Shown: positions 12,466 to 23,300 of the stretch, piece after piece
Numbering within the stretch: the stretch's first letter is position 1
How the letters are laid out: the number at the start of each line of letters is the position of its first letter
Assembly: GCF_049243985.1 (NCBI RefSeq)
Contig: NC_135380.1
Coordinates: forward strand, 22,988,501-23,052,500
Direction: 5' to 3'
Length of the DNA stretch: 64,000 nt
Source of the DNA: Paroedura picta
Taxonomy: Eukaryota > Chordata > Lepidosauria > Squamata > Gekkonidae
Translations under genes and position numbers: made by a program
Notes under the pieces: generated by a model
Told to the model about the DNA's origin: nothing
Seen by the model: the letters and a program-made list of their open reading frames with translations, nothing else
Databases searched by the model: none

Positions 12466-12647
12466 TTACTTGGGTAAGTTTCTTGCTGCCAACTTTTCAA
12501 GCTTCCCATGAAGCTGTCCTGTTAACAGAATTCCAATCTGCAACAATTAGGAGTTGATTTTTAAACGTGAAAAACATTTCTGAATAGCAGCTTACTTGAG
12601 GAACATCTAGACTGTTGTTATTTATTGTAGCCAGCTGGCAACCCTTA

Positions 12648-13136
12648 GGGCCATTTCGCACAGAGCTCAAAGTTGCTATTTGGTTGCTGTTAGCGAAAGC
12701 GCTACTTCAACTAGCGAAATGTAACTAGCTGTGCCCGTAACGCACAGCTGCGGTTTTTGCGGAATTTAGCACTTTCACTTCTCGTCACTTTCGTAACCCA
12801 CAGGCTTCCGGTTCTCCGTCTTTTCGCTACAAAGGAGGTCCCTTTTTAGCGCTTCTGGCCTCCCGTGCCCGTCAATCAAACTGCGGGCACACCTTTGACC
12901 TCGACCCTAAAGACGGACTTGTCGGGGTCCCCTTTTTTTTAAAAAACCTTGGGAAACCCGTAGCAACGCGTTATCGTCAAATCATTGGCGCCCTTTGAAC
13001 GTGTTTTCTATTGTTTTCTATGAACCAGAGGTTGATGCATTGATATGTTTGAAAGGTTAATCCCCGCCCACAGTACACGCCCACAGGTTACCTGCTTATA
13101 TGCACCTGGGCAGACACGCGGTCGGCCTCTCTTTGT
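12648..13136 (+). promoter_or_regulatory. Left terminal region of the Harbinger element
   Basis: This stretch holds the left terminal inverted repeat, subterminal copies of AAAGCGCTAC-like motifs and a second internal CGTAACGCACAG that echoes the TIR core. It should contain the transposase promoter and binding sites for the element's proteins. TATATGC at about 13100, upstream of the first ATG, is the only TATA-like candidate. Function is inferred from position. Confidence 0.5.
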
Positions 13137-13175
13137 TTGCGTAGCCTACTGCCCGCAGCACAGGTTAACATTGAA

Positions 13176-14576
13176 ATGGAGAGGATTATTGTTCAATTGT
13201 TGGCTCGGGTGATTGCGTTGGTCCAGCGTATCCGCACCACTGTGCAGCATAGGAGGGCTGCTTCAGAGGAATACCGAGAACGTATTGCCAGAGCGATGAC
13301 CAGCAGCACAAGACGTTCTCAACGGGCAACCATGGCGGCAAAGAGGCACTGGCAAGCTCTGGCAGAGGTCCGGTTCCCCCCCCGGTTCTGGGCGGACGAA
13401 AGATCCTCTGACTGGTGGGAAAATTTTGTGTGGGCTCGCTGGGATGATGACCACTGGATTGCCAACTTTAGAATGTCTAGGGGGACATTTTTTGAACTCG
13501 TGGAGGCTCTACGTGGACGCATGGAGAGGCAAGTCACTGGCATGCGGCGCCCCGTGCCAGTGGAAAAAAGGGTGGCGGTCGCATTGTGGTACTTGGCAAC
13601 CCCTCAGTACTTCCGGACAGTAGCCCAGCAATTCGGACTCGGAGTCACTACGGTTGGCGATATCCTTAAGGAGTTCTGCCTCGCCATGGAGGCGGAATTG
13701 TTCAGCAAAGTCGTGTGCCTCGGAGACCGGCTTGGAGCGGTGAGTATCATTCGATCCCCTTTGCCCTTTAAATTTTTTTTCTTGTTTGACAGGTCAGCAA
13801 CGAAGACGCGATACACCCCACGCTGACATGCCATGGCTTATATTCTCTTCTTTCCCTTATTCCAGAGTATGGACGGGTTTGCCAGGCTCGGATTCCCGCA
13901 TTGTTTTGCTGCCGTCGATGGAAGCCACATCCCTATCCGTGCCCCCGGGGGAAGCATAAAGGAGTACGGTAACAGGAAGGACTTTTGTTCTGTTCTCCTG
14001 CAAGGAACTGTGGACTTCTCAGGCCGGTTTATCGATGCCGAGGTGGGGTGGAGTGGCAGGAGGCATGATGCCCTTGTTTTCAGGGAATCCAACCTCAGGA
14101 AAGCCATGGACGAAGGGGTCTTTGTTCCAGGAAACCCCACCGCCACCATTGAGGGCGTGCGTGTGCCGCCGTTGGTGCTCGGGGACGGAGCCTACCCAAT
14201 ACGACGCTGGCTCATGACTCCCTACAAGCGGCCAAGGACAGACGTGCATAGCCACTACAACCTCACTCACTCCCGGGCAAGGAATGTAGTGGAGCGTGCC
14301 TTTGGACGTTTGAAGTCCCGGTTCCGTTGCCTGATGTCCCGACTCCACGTGCATATAGACAATGTGACTCCGCTGATCATCGCGTGTGTCATTTTGCACA
14401 ATATATGCGAGGACAAGGGACATAACATCCCCTTCCCTGTGGATGAACCTGATCCTGTTGTCCTTGAGGACACACAAGACATCCCTGAAGCAAGGAGAAG
14501 AAGAATCTATGCAGAGGGGTGCAAGGTTCGGGACGCCATAGCCACCCACATCTACAGAAACAGGAGGCGTGTTTAA
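13176..14576 (+). CDS. Harbinger DDE transposase (two exons)
   Basis: This nuclease should cut and rejoin the element's ends. Exon 1 is 13176-13739 and ends before GTGAGT; exon 2 is 13866-14576 after TTATTCCAG. Both junctions are phase 0, giving 424 residues. I chose the ATG at 13176; the frame is open a little further upstream without an ATG. An N-terminal basic, helical region is followed by a helix-turn-helix-like segment near residues 128-172. The catalytic domain shows AVDGSHIPI (Asp206), SGRRHDALVF (about 251-260), LGDGAYPIRRW (Asp295) and NVVERAFGRLK (Glu331). These are the three acidic residues of the Harbinger DDE family, all present. The length is within the family's usual range. 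AATAAA follows the stop at about 14603. The intron is only 126 bp. No inactivating change is visible, so it may be functional. Confidence 0.93.
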
Positions 14577-14930
14577 TTGTTTTTCCCACTCTCTTGTTGT
14601 TGAATAAAGTTTTGTGTTCTTTGTTTAACCTTGTCTTGTGCGGTTTGTGTACTTTGCCAGCAAAAAAACGGGGATTCTCTGGTCCAAAAGCACTTTGACA
14701 GCCCTAAACGCTAACTCCCACTGAAATTGACACACACAACACGGAAGCGCTGAGCGGGGAAAGTTCGGGGAGGCGGGTAGCCAGGAAGTATTGGCGACCC
14801 CTGTCAAACCGGAGGATCAATCCACTTATGTTCCAAGGAATAATTTTATTGGTGGGCAGCTTTGATACATTTAAAATAGGGGTGGTCGATCGGGGCAACG
14901 CACGTTCGTTCCCTAACCGTCATTCCGAAG

Positions 14931-16095
14931 ATGCCGAAGCCACGGAAGGGCTCCTTCTGGCAGCGCGCCGAGGCTGAGGCACTTCTGGAGCTGGTGCTCC
15001 AATCGAAAAGTGTTGGCCGCCTTATGGCCAGCACCCACTGCCACACCAAGGGTGCCTACCTGGTGTTGGCATCCAAGCTGAGGGAGAGGGGCTATGTCCG
15101 GACCTGGGAGCAGGTCCGGACAAAATTTAAGCGCCTGAAGCTGGACTTCCTCAACAGTCTGGAACAGTGGGGGGGGGTCCCGCAGCCAAGTGGGAGGACG
15201 GTCTTCCACGACCAGATGGTGCTAATATGGGAGAAGGCTGGGAAGCCCCCCCTGGAAATGAGGAGGCATATGGGTGAGTGCTGCCCTCGTTGTGTTTTGC
15301 CCTTAAACATGCATGGCATGACTAGCTGGCTCTTTCCCCTACTGTCCCCAATGAAATTCGAAATAGTATTTATATGCTGTCAACCCCCTCTGACTTAGCC
15401 CGCCAGTACTGTGTAGAACCACTTTGGTTATGCGCTTATACTCTAACTGTGGTGTGTCTACCAGCTGTGTTTCATCTCTGGTTTGTGTGCTTTTAATTAT
15501 GATTTCTCTTTTTCTTTGCCCAGCCACACAATCACCATCCAAGATGGGAAAAGCACCTGAGCGTGAGGAGGAGGAAGAGGGGCCTTCCACCTCAGGACAG
15601 GCTGCAGGTGAGAGTTTTATGCCTGTGCGGGAGACCCATGTGTGTGTACCCCCATGGAGCCATATGGGAGCCTGCTGTGATGCTCCCATTTGAAGTGTTA
15701 TTAAATTCTTTGTTTGATTTCTATAGCAGAAACTATGGAGGCAAGGCTGCGTGCCATGGAGGCAAGGTTGACTGCCTTAGAGGCCGAAGTGGCAGAGCTG
15801 AAAGGGGAGTTAGAGCAGCAAAGGCAGCAGAGGGAGGCGGAAGAACGTAGGTTATGTTCCCCACTGCCCAACTCTTCTCACACTGTGGCTAAGGCCACCA
15901 AAAAGTGTATGCATGTAAACTACAAAAATTGGAAAATATGTGTGGCACTAATGTGTACTTTTTCTCCCTCCCCACACAGTTAAGAAGAAGGAGGACGAAG
16001 AGCTCTTCCGGCGCAAAGTTAGGGGGACCGTGGGACGGCTGTGCAGGAGAGTGAGGGCGATGGAAGGGGCTGGGGAGGGGAGCGGTGGGACCTAA
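14931..16095 (+). CDS. Harbinger accessory protein 1: SANT/trihelix plus coiled coil
   Basis: Four exons with consistent phases: 14931-15273 (donor GTGAGT), 15524-15607, 15727-15846 (donor GTAGGT) and 15980-16095, giving 220 residues. Residues 8-105 form a Myb/SANT-like trihelix domain, with W10, the helix around EALLELVL, RERGYVRTWEQVRTKFKRLK (51-70) and a closing FHDQMVLIWEKAGKPP. A Glu-rich stretch (EREEEEEGPST) precedes a coiled coil with repeated MEARL and ALEAEVAELK heptads. The tail is basic (FRRKVRGTVGRLCRR). In known Harbinger elements the Myb-like partner binds the ends and brings the transposase into the nucleus; that role is inferred here. It starts about 355 bases after the transposase stop, on the same strand, and has its own AATAAA near 16288. 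Confidence 0.82.
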
Positions 16096-16528
16096 GTTTT
16101 GTTTTCTTTTTGTGTTTTGGGGTGGGGGGTGTTGGGGGGGTTCCCAGTTACTTTGCCCATTTTTCTATCCCTGTTAAATATTTGAATTTGTTTAAAAAAA
16201 GTTGGCTTTCTTGGAGGGTGGGGGTGGTGGTGGGGGGGGTCCAAGTTACATTCCCTTGTTTTTTTCCCCTGTTGAACTGTTTCTGAAAATAAAATGTTGT
16301 TGTAAATTTCCTGAAAAAGACTCCAGTGTGACTCCTTGCACTCGCACACCTTTCACCCCAAACTCCTAAAACACCTTTAACCTTTAAAACACCCTCCAAC
16401 CTACAACCCACACAACGGTGCCAGAATAGGCACAATCACTAGAGAGGGTACACAGAGACAGAGTCAAAAACATAAACTTTATTGAACAGACAACAGCAAA
16501 CACAGATAAACAGACAAAATGGCCCAAA
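16096..16528. terminator. Convergent 3' ends of the two accessory genes
   Basis: This spacer holds AAAATAAAATG near 16288 on the plus strand and AATAAA at 16483-16478 on the minus strand, the presumed poly(A) signals of the two convergent SANT genes. G-rich runs (for example around 16117-16140 and 16215-16240) lie between the stop and the plus-strand signal. Confidence 0.6.
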
Positions 16529-18753
16529 CTAGGAGGGGGAGAACTTGTCCGCGGGTTTAACGACTCTCTTCCCGAGAACAGTCCTCCTTCTCGTTTGGGT
16601 CGCGGCATTCTGAGAGGGGGTGGGTGGGGTGGGTGCTGGAGGTGGTGGTGGGGGGTGGGTGCTGGAGGTGGTGGGGGGGGTGTGGGTTGGGTGGGGGGGA
16701 CGTTCACTATAATCTGAGGAGGGGGGGCCGCCTCCATAACCGCGACCGCCCTCTCCATCAGCCTCCTTATCATTCGAACTTCCTCCACGCTTTCGCGTAG
16801 TGAGTTGTTCGAATCTCTAAGGATGGCACGGAATTTTTTGCCCTCCTGGGCCACGAGGGAGAGCATCGCCTGGTCTGCAGCAGCTGCACGCCTGGACTCC
16901 TCCTGGCAGTGCTCCAGGATCCTTTCTCCCACAGTAGTCAGGACGGAGACGCGCCGCAGCCTGCCGCGTTCCCTGGCCAGCCTCTCCTCAGCCGGGAGAG
17001 CGCCCCTGGGTGGTGAGCCAGCTGGCTCGTCGTCTTCAGAAAGGACCTCTGTTGGCAAAAAAAGAGAAAGAGAACTGTTAGTAACAACGAGACAGTCAAA
17101 ACCCACCCTGGTGCACATGGTGGCCTTTCTTGGTTACATATTGTTAAACCAAGACTCAGAACAATGCCAGGGGAGCACATGGTTATTGTTTGTTTGCCCA
17201 TGGTGGCCTTTCTTGGTTACATGTTAAACCAAGACTCAGAACAATGCCAGGGGAGCACAAAAATGAAAAGAAAGCACACAGTTATTGCACACAGACATTG
17301 TCCTGCAGCCATGGCTCGAAAGGAACAGTTCATGCACGCTCACCATCTTGTATCTGTATCCGCCTGCGCAGGGCAGGAGGTCCAGCCACCCCACGCTCCT
17401 CCTCCTCCTGTGTCCCGGGTATAAAATCTGAAAAAAGGGAAAAAAGAACATGATTTAGGACCAAAGTGTGGCAAAGCTAGCTTCACACCCTAAAGCAGCA
17501 ACGTTGAGGGACTATCTTCTGTCTCTTGGCAGTGCTGCTGCCCTGCACAAACAGAAAAGCACAAAGCAGTTAAACCCCCCCCCCCTTATTGCAACTGATA
17601 CTTACCAACATTTGTGGACGCCCCAGAATCACTGTCCTCTGCTACTGCTGCAGGGGACTCGAGGACCACCGTCCCAGGCATCTGTGTCTCTGTGGACAAG
17701 AGCAGAAAATAGTGAAAAAGGAGCAAGCACACAACCTGAACCACACAGCAAGCTGCCAAAGAAGTGGCTAGAGCGCTGCAGAAGGCCTATGGCTGAGGCA
17801 TGCTGCAAAACCGTTTGGGTTGTTGGTTAAACACAACCGTTTTAAAAAGCCACCCAAAGCAATCCACAAGCATCCAAGCATAGCATGCGTTGCAACGAAC
17901 ACAAGGCATACAATAGTGAAAAAGGAGCAAGCACACAACCTGAACCACACATCAAGGTCCCAAAGTAGTGGCTAGAGCGCTGCAGAAGGCCTATGGCTGA
18001 GGCATGCTGCAAAACTGTTTGGGTTGTTGGTTAAACACAACCGTTTTAAAAATCCACCCAAAGCAATCCACAAACATCCTATCATATTATGCGTTGCAAC
18101 GAACACACGAGAAAACGATCCCCAAACGTCAGAACACACATTTGCTCAATATAAAAACAATAAAATATAAAATAAAAAGAAAATTACTTACCGGAGGCAA
18201 GGGGCGTTTGCTCAGGAGCCTCCTCCGGCTCCCCAGGAGCGATGGCCATCAGGTCCACCGTGACCAATTCCGCTGGTCGTTGCTGGACGGGGGGTGGAGG
18301 CCGAAAGCTGGACGAGGTGCCCTCGCCGGGATCCTCCTCAGCGGGTGGTTCCTCGACCGGGGCAGCCGGCTTCCGAACCACCCTAAGGCTCCTCCCGACG
18401 CGCTTCGGCCTGCCGGCTCCTTCCCCGTCTCCGTACAGCGGGCGCTGCTCCTCGAAGTAGGGGCAGGTCACCTTTTCGTTGCCGGAACCCTTGTTATGGT
18501 TCACGGCTCTCATGTACTCAGCCCTCATAGTTTTGGTTTTCGACCGGCATTCCAGGCCGGTCCTGTTGTGGCCCAGGGCACGCATCTTTATGGCCACTTG
18601 CTCGAAGACCTCCCTATTCCTGTGGGAGGACTGGAACGCGTCCTGGATTTTCTCCTCCGAGAAAATCGCGATCAGGTCCCTGATCTCCGCGTCCCTCCAA
18701 GTTGGGCCACGGCCGGTTGCAGGGACGGACGAGGCTTGCGAAGAGGATTCCAT
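16529..18753 (-). CDS. Harbinger accessory protein 2: second SANT/trihelix protein
   Basis: Four minus-strand exons: 18753-18192, 17689-17606, 17427-17344 and 17048-16529, each with GT-AG ends and phase-1 junctions. I chose the ATG at 18753 (MESSSQASS) because the SANT domain starts just after it; an in-frame ATG at 18894 is the alternative. Residues 17-108 are a trihelix domain of the ZSCAN20/29-like type: GPTWRDAEIRDLIAIF, RNREVFEQVAIKMRALG, then RTGLECRSKTKTMRAEY and CPYFEEQ. A Pro/Glu-rich linker follows, then a helical region in exon 4 (ERGRLRRV to RRLMERAVAVMEA) and a Pro-rich tract. The open frame runs on to 16384, past the AATAAA at 16483-16478. Another frame ends at 16529 with a basic tail, TRRRTVLGKRVVKP. 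A one-base slip in the C-rich tract near 16620-16680 is therefore likely. Exact C-terminus uncertain. Confidence 0.75.
17116..17260. repeat. Direct duplication inside the Harbinger element, period 83 bp
   Basis: CATGGTGGCCTTTCTTGG begins at 17116 and again at 17199. The second copy is shorter by a few bases and ends after GCCAGGGGAGCACA. It lies in the intron before exon 4 of the minus-strand SANT gene. Confidence 0.85.
17708..18110. repeat. Direct duplication inside the Harbinger element, period 204 bp
   Basis: ATAGTGAAAAAGGAGCAAGC occurs at about 17709 and 17913, and GCGTTGCAACGAACACA at 17887 and 18091. The two units are clearly similar along their length and sit in the first intron of the minus-strand SANT gene. 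Confidence 0.88.
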
Positions 18754-19163
18754 GTTGCTTTCGCTAGTAGCTGAGCAAAATGGTGGTGCGAGGTGCAGGG
18801 TGCAACGGATCATATACCTTCCCGCACACAAAGACAAAGGGACTAGCCGGCTCCTGATTGGTAGAGGGCAGTAGGGGACACGCACATTGGCCACATCAGG
18901 TCACATGTCACGTTCAAAACTCCTCGCGCGGGAACAGGATCTGCTCCTAATGGCCAGATTAGCGCCTTTTGTTTGACTTCTCGCATGCGCTGATTCGTCC
19001 ACACGCGGGAAGAGCAGTTTGAACATGCAGCGGGAGCCATTTTAGTGAAATGTCCGCCATTACAAAAACGCATGCCGGTGTAAAACCGAGAGCAATTGCA
19101 GCGGTACGCGACAGTTCCCCAATAATATTCACCAACCAAAGCATAAATGAATGACATGTAACT

Positions 19164-19460
19164 GGCGAACGTTCGTTGGCACGCGCAGCGGAAGGTTTTT
19201 TAAAATGAACGGCGGACGGCGACTCCGCTTGCCGGAGGTCCAGCCGCCGATGGAAGGGGTTGTCCGCACCCAAGCACAACCACGCACCCGGAACCACACA
19301 AAGACCCACTACACATAAACCGCCCCTCATGTAATCACCTCGAATCATATCTATCTAACCCCAGTAATCTAAACAGGAGACTGCGAGCGGCGAACGTTCG
19401 TTGGCACGCTCAGAGGAAAGTTTTTAAAAATGATCCCCGTACGTTGACTCCGCTAGTACT
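19164..19460. repeat. Direct repeat near the right end of the Harbinger element, offset 225 bp
   Basis: GGCGAACGTTCGTTGGCACG lies at 19164 and again at 19389, each followed by CAG-GGAA-GTTTTT-AAAATGA and a GACTCCGCT block. The core CGAACGTTCG is itself a palindrome. Repetition of a palindrome close to a transposon end suggests binding sites, but that is inference. Confidence 0.75.
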
Positions 19461-19612
19461 GGCCGAAGGTAGACGGGGTTTTAAGCTTTGGGCAAATGTT
19501 TGGAACGTGACGCTGTGTGCCACTGTGCTTTTGGAAAACTATTGTGGTGTCCGGGCAGAATTTCAGAAAGTGATCGTGCTTGAAAGCCAGTCGCTGTCTC
19601 GTTGCCTCGTAG

Positions 19613-19939
19613 ATCCCCGCTCGCTCGGAGAAAAAAAATGGCGGACAGTTCACCGGAAGTTAGGAGGAAAGGCTCGGGAGGAGGGACTTTGAAGAAACCG
19701 CAACAATGGTAACGCACAAGTCTGTGGCGCTACTGTTGCAGATTGGTTGCAGGAGTGTATCGCTATCCGGAGGGTGAATCCAGTTTTCTGGATTCCCCTA
19801 GAAGCGCTACAACGAAGCGCTTTTTGCGGGTCGGTTGCAGGACTGTTGCAGATTGTGTACGACGTCGTGGGTTATGGCAAATTTGTAGCGTTTCCAATTG
19901 GCAACCATCCTGCTACTTTGAAGCCGTGCGTAATGGCCC
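19613..19939 (+). promoter_or_regulatory. Right subterminal region of the Harbinger element
   Basis: This region contains GGCGCTACTG, AGAAGCGCTACAACGAAGCGC and repeated GTTGCAGATTG motifs before the right inverted repeat. It is the part best shared with the 895-bp element (5911-6238), which points to sites needed for mobilisation. Confidence 0.6.
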
Positions 19940-20215
19940 TTAGAGTAGCTTTAATATTTACTTGCTCCTCAAGAGCAAAGAGGTCATATTGAACATCGTC
20001 AACTTTCCTCTAGTTGCCATTAAATCTTGCCAAAGCTTATTTAGAGCTGCATACAGCTGATGGTTTGGCAGCTAAAGTGGATGGCTGTAAACAGACACTG
20101 TAAATGAGAGTTATTATACTGCAGATCCCTACAGTTTCCAAATTTTATCATGTTGGTTTTTTGTGTACTTGAAGTCCAAGAGAGTAGAATTAATTACTTG
20201 GGAGCAACAGGACAA

Positions 20216-20390
20216 ATTTTGAGTTTAGTAGCACCCTTAAGACCAACAAAGTTTTATTCAAGGTATGAGTTTTCATGTGCACATATACTTCCAGATACTT
20301 CTTCACACTTCTTCAGCTCATAGCTTGAATTAAATTTGTTCTGCTGCTTCAGACCAGCATGGCTACCCACTTGAATCTCGCAACCTGGGA
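20216..20390 (+). repeat. Unclassified interspersed repeat
   Basis: The block contains GTAGCACCCTTAAGACCAAC, AAAGTTTTATTCAAGGTATGAG, CTTCTTCAGCTCATAGCTTG and CTGCTTCAGACCAGCATGGC. I know this pattern as a common reptile interspersed repeat but cannot name its class with confidence. It has partial internal inverted symmetry. Confidence 0.5.
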
Positions 20391-20399
20391 ACAAGTTCT

Positions 20400-23300
20400 A
20401 TTAAACCCCATGAGATTAATTTATGAGTAATGTGCATAGGATTATGTTGTAGAATTCTTACAACTCTTGTTGCCATTTTTAGTCATCTGATATTTCTATC
20501 AGAACAATTTAATTTAAAACAAAATAAATACATAAATCCCATTCAGAAACAGCAGGACCACCATGATCATCCCAAACAAATAATGGTCATGTTTTCTTGG
20601 CAAACTGAAGCAGATCTGCTCCAAAATGGACGTTTCCACTTTTGCGTCATATACATGACTTGTTTTTTTTTCAAACAGGTCAATTTAACATCACCCAGTT
20701 GAGCTGAAAACATATATTATAGCATGAGCTACCAAAAAGCAAAAAAACTCAAACTCTTCTTTGTTCAATAAATTTGTGGGTATTACATTTTAATGGAGAT
20801 TAGGAATTATTCTCTTGTTTTGTATTAATCCTCCCCCAAACGATCCAGAAATGTTTAGCACTAAAGCTCTTATACACAGAAACAATATGTAAAATCTGAT
20901 GATATCCCTTCCATCGATTCTAGATTACAGTTTTGCTGAAAGTGAGCATCCCTTTTTTCCTCCAGTTTTTCTGTGGAAATCCAGACTCAGTCAGGGCAGC
21001 TGGTGCACGCACCTGTGGGCTCCCTGACCAGCAGGTTCTAAGGTGCTGGCTTGCTGTCCACCTCAGGCTTCAGCACAACACAAGACTGGCTAGGCCTGAG
21101 CAAGTTGCCATGGCAACCAGGGATTTGAAATACCATCTTGGAGTGTGCTTACTGAAGCAGCGTTGAAAGGGCAGGGCGAGGGAAAGCAAGCACATAAAGG
21201 CTAGCCTGTAGTCATCTATCACTCCTCTTGCCAGCCAGGGCATTATGGTGTGGGTCCTTTTTTAATCTTGTTAAGATGGCCTTTGGTTAATCCTATTAGA
21301 AACTGCAAAATAAATTACATTGGAGAGGGGAAGGAAAAAACTAATTTCCCTGCAGGTTTTCTTGGTGATGCACGAAAACCTGAGCCTTCAAGGCACTATT
21401 AAAACTTGGCACTTGTCCACTGTTAAGGAAATACAGCATTCTGGAAACATTTGGAGCGTTTTTAATCTGTATTTGCTTTATATCATGCCACAAATTACAA
21501 TCAGGCTGCAAGGTGCTGTGTTTTGTTAAAGAGTGGTAACTGTTATCTTGGGAAAAACATATCTTTCTACACACACGCGCGCGCACACACAAAAAAATTA
21601 GGTGTTGTGCTACAGTTTTCTGTTAGACAGTTCACTGATTTCTGCTGCTCTGATACTCAATTGTCATGTCGGCCAGTTCCCTCGAGAATCACCACCTTTT
21701 CATTTCCCTCTTGGTATATGTAGAAGTTTTACATTTTTTAAAAAAAGGCTAAAATACTTCTAAATACATGATACTTCCAGATCAGTATATGTGTTAATCT
21801 ATAGTAGCAAAATAGTCTAGCAGCACCTAGTATAACAGTTTTATTTCCAGCATCTGAGTGAACTGATTACTGCTTTTTATTACATTGTATTTTTAACTGA
21901 CCTGTCTTCATAATATCTCCTGCACACATACTTCTATATTGGAAATAATAAAGCATCAACCAGTGCATTTGCTGAAATGACTCACCAAGTTTATGCTGGC
22001 ATAAATGATCTGCAACTTTATGATTGAAATAGAAATAAATAAATAGAAAGAAATAAAGATGCCACTGGATTCCCATTTTATCTTAAATATATACATGCAG
22101 ATTCCTGCTGTCTCCGGTTAAAGAAACCCATGGCATGTTACCGCATCAGCACACTAATACCAACTAGTTCCAGAACTTCAGATGCCCTTAGCTAATGCTT
22201 AACACAGACTTTAGGGCTTTGTCATTATCACCCGAACATGCAGCACCCCAAATCAGGACCTGGAACAATAATTCCATTACTTCAGTGATAGTGATCTGCA
22301 TTACATTGGACAAAAAGGACCAAAACTATCCTGACGCTTCAAAGAGACTCCGGTGGCTTCGGGTTCCTTGCCATGCTACATCTCTCCAGACACATGCATT
22401 GCCAACTTTCCAGCTGGTAAAGGGAGGGTGGTTGGGGACTGTTGTTGGTTTTATGGATATGTTGTGAGCTGCCATGGGCCACCAGTTGGCAACTCTCTGT
22501 CTAGTTAGGCCTGACGTTTTATAGGACTAGACCTCCCACCTTTCTTTCACAGTTTTTCTGTGAAAAGAACATTTGCTGGAAAGCAAAAGTTTCATCTATA
22601 TGTTATAGTATCCCATGTCATTTTGTTTTAATCATTTCCATCAAACAGTTTAGGATTTAGGCTTAGGGAGCCAAAGGTTACTGAGCACTGGCAGTAAGTT
22701 AAGTTGCTTACATATTAGTTGCAAAAGCCCCACCCCTCAGTGAGTCTGGCCCTGCAGCAGCAGCTATTTCCTTGTCAGGCCCAAGCCAGGGAATGAACTC
22801 ATGAGCAGCAGCAGCAGCAGCAAGTCAACTCCTGAAGTAGCAGATAAGAAGCAGCAGCCATACACTTCTATAAATTCAAGTTTGGAATTTCTTTTTGCAT
22901 GTGTTACTAGGCAGTGTTAAGACTGGTTCTGTCCTGAGTGCTCTTTTGGAAGGACACTGAAGATTTTGTTATATATTTAGTTTTACAGTTCTGGGGTTGA
23001 TGATAAATATTGTTATATTGATGTCTATTTCATGTCTGGAATGGTGGGGTTTTTTGTCTTTTTTACTTCTGAAGCAGTTTCCCATCTTGTCAAGCCACAA
23101 AGTGGCTGACATGTCTTGAGTTGAACCCCTTCCCATTAGAAAGGGTTATACTATTTTACCACTCAAGTCCCAAGCCACTGCCCCCTCCTTTCTATGCTGC
23201 ATTTGTTTGCTTTGCAGTAATCCATTTTCCATGGTTAAAAAGTAAGAAGAGCTGTTTTGGTTAAAGATATACTAGACAAAACTAATTGTCCCACAACGGG

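Larger units (their letters stand above)
12648..19939 (+). mobile_element. PIF/Harbinger DNA transposon, 7.3 kb, three genes
   Basis: The ends are inverted repeats: GGGCCATTTCGCACAGAGC on the left against GGGCCATTACGCACGGCTTC read inward from the right. TTA flanks both sides (12645-12647 and 19940-19942), the expected 3-bp duplication. Inside are a transposase gene and a SANT/coiled-coil gene on the plus strand and a second SANT gene on the minus strand; the last two converge near 16.1-16.5 kb. Sequence within it is richer in G+C than the flanks. Both subterminal regions carry AGCGCT-type motifs. Three internal direct duplications are present (about 83, 204 and 225 bp periods). The transposase and first SANT gene have no visible break; the second SANT gene seems to carry one frame slip in a C-rich tract. 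Harbinger elements usually carry two genes (transposase and a Myb-like protein), so a third is unusual. Confidence 0.93.

Noticed and set aside
14019-14549. 176-codon minus-strand open frame
   Set aside because: It lies opposite the catalytic exon of the transposase and shows no family motifs.
17116-18110. CRISPR-like array
   Set aside because: The repeats are two-copy direct duplications of intron sequence, not regularly spaced short repeats.
18004-18774. 256-codon plus-strand open frame
   Set aside because: It is the antisense shadow of the first exon of the minus-strand SANT gene, whose frame has recognisable domain motifs and proper splice sites.
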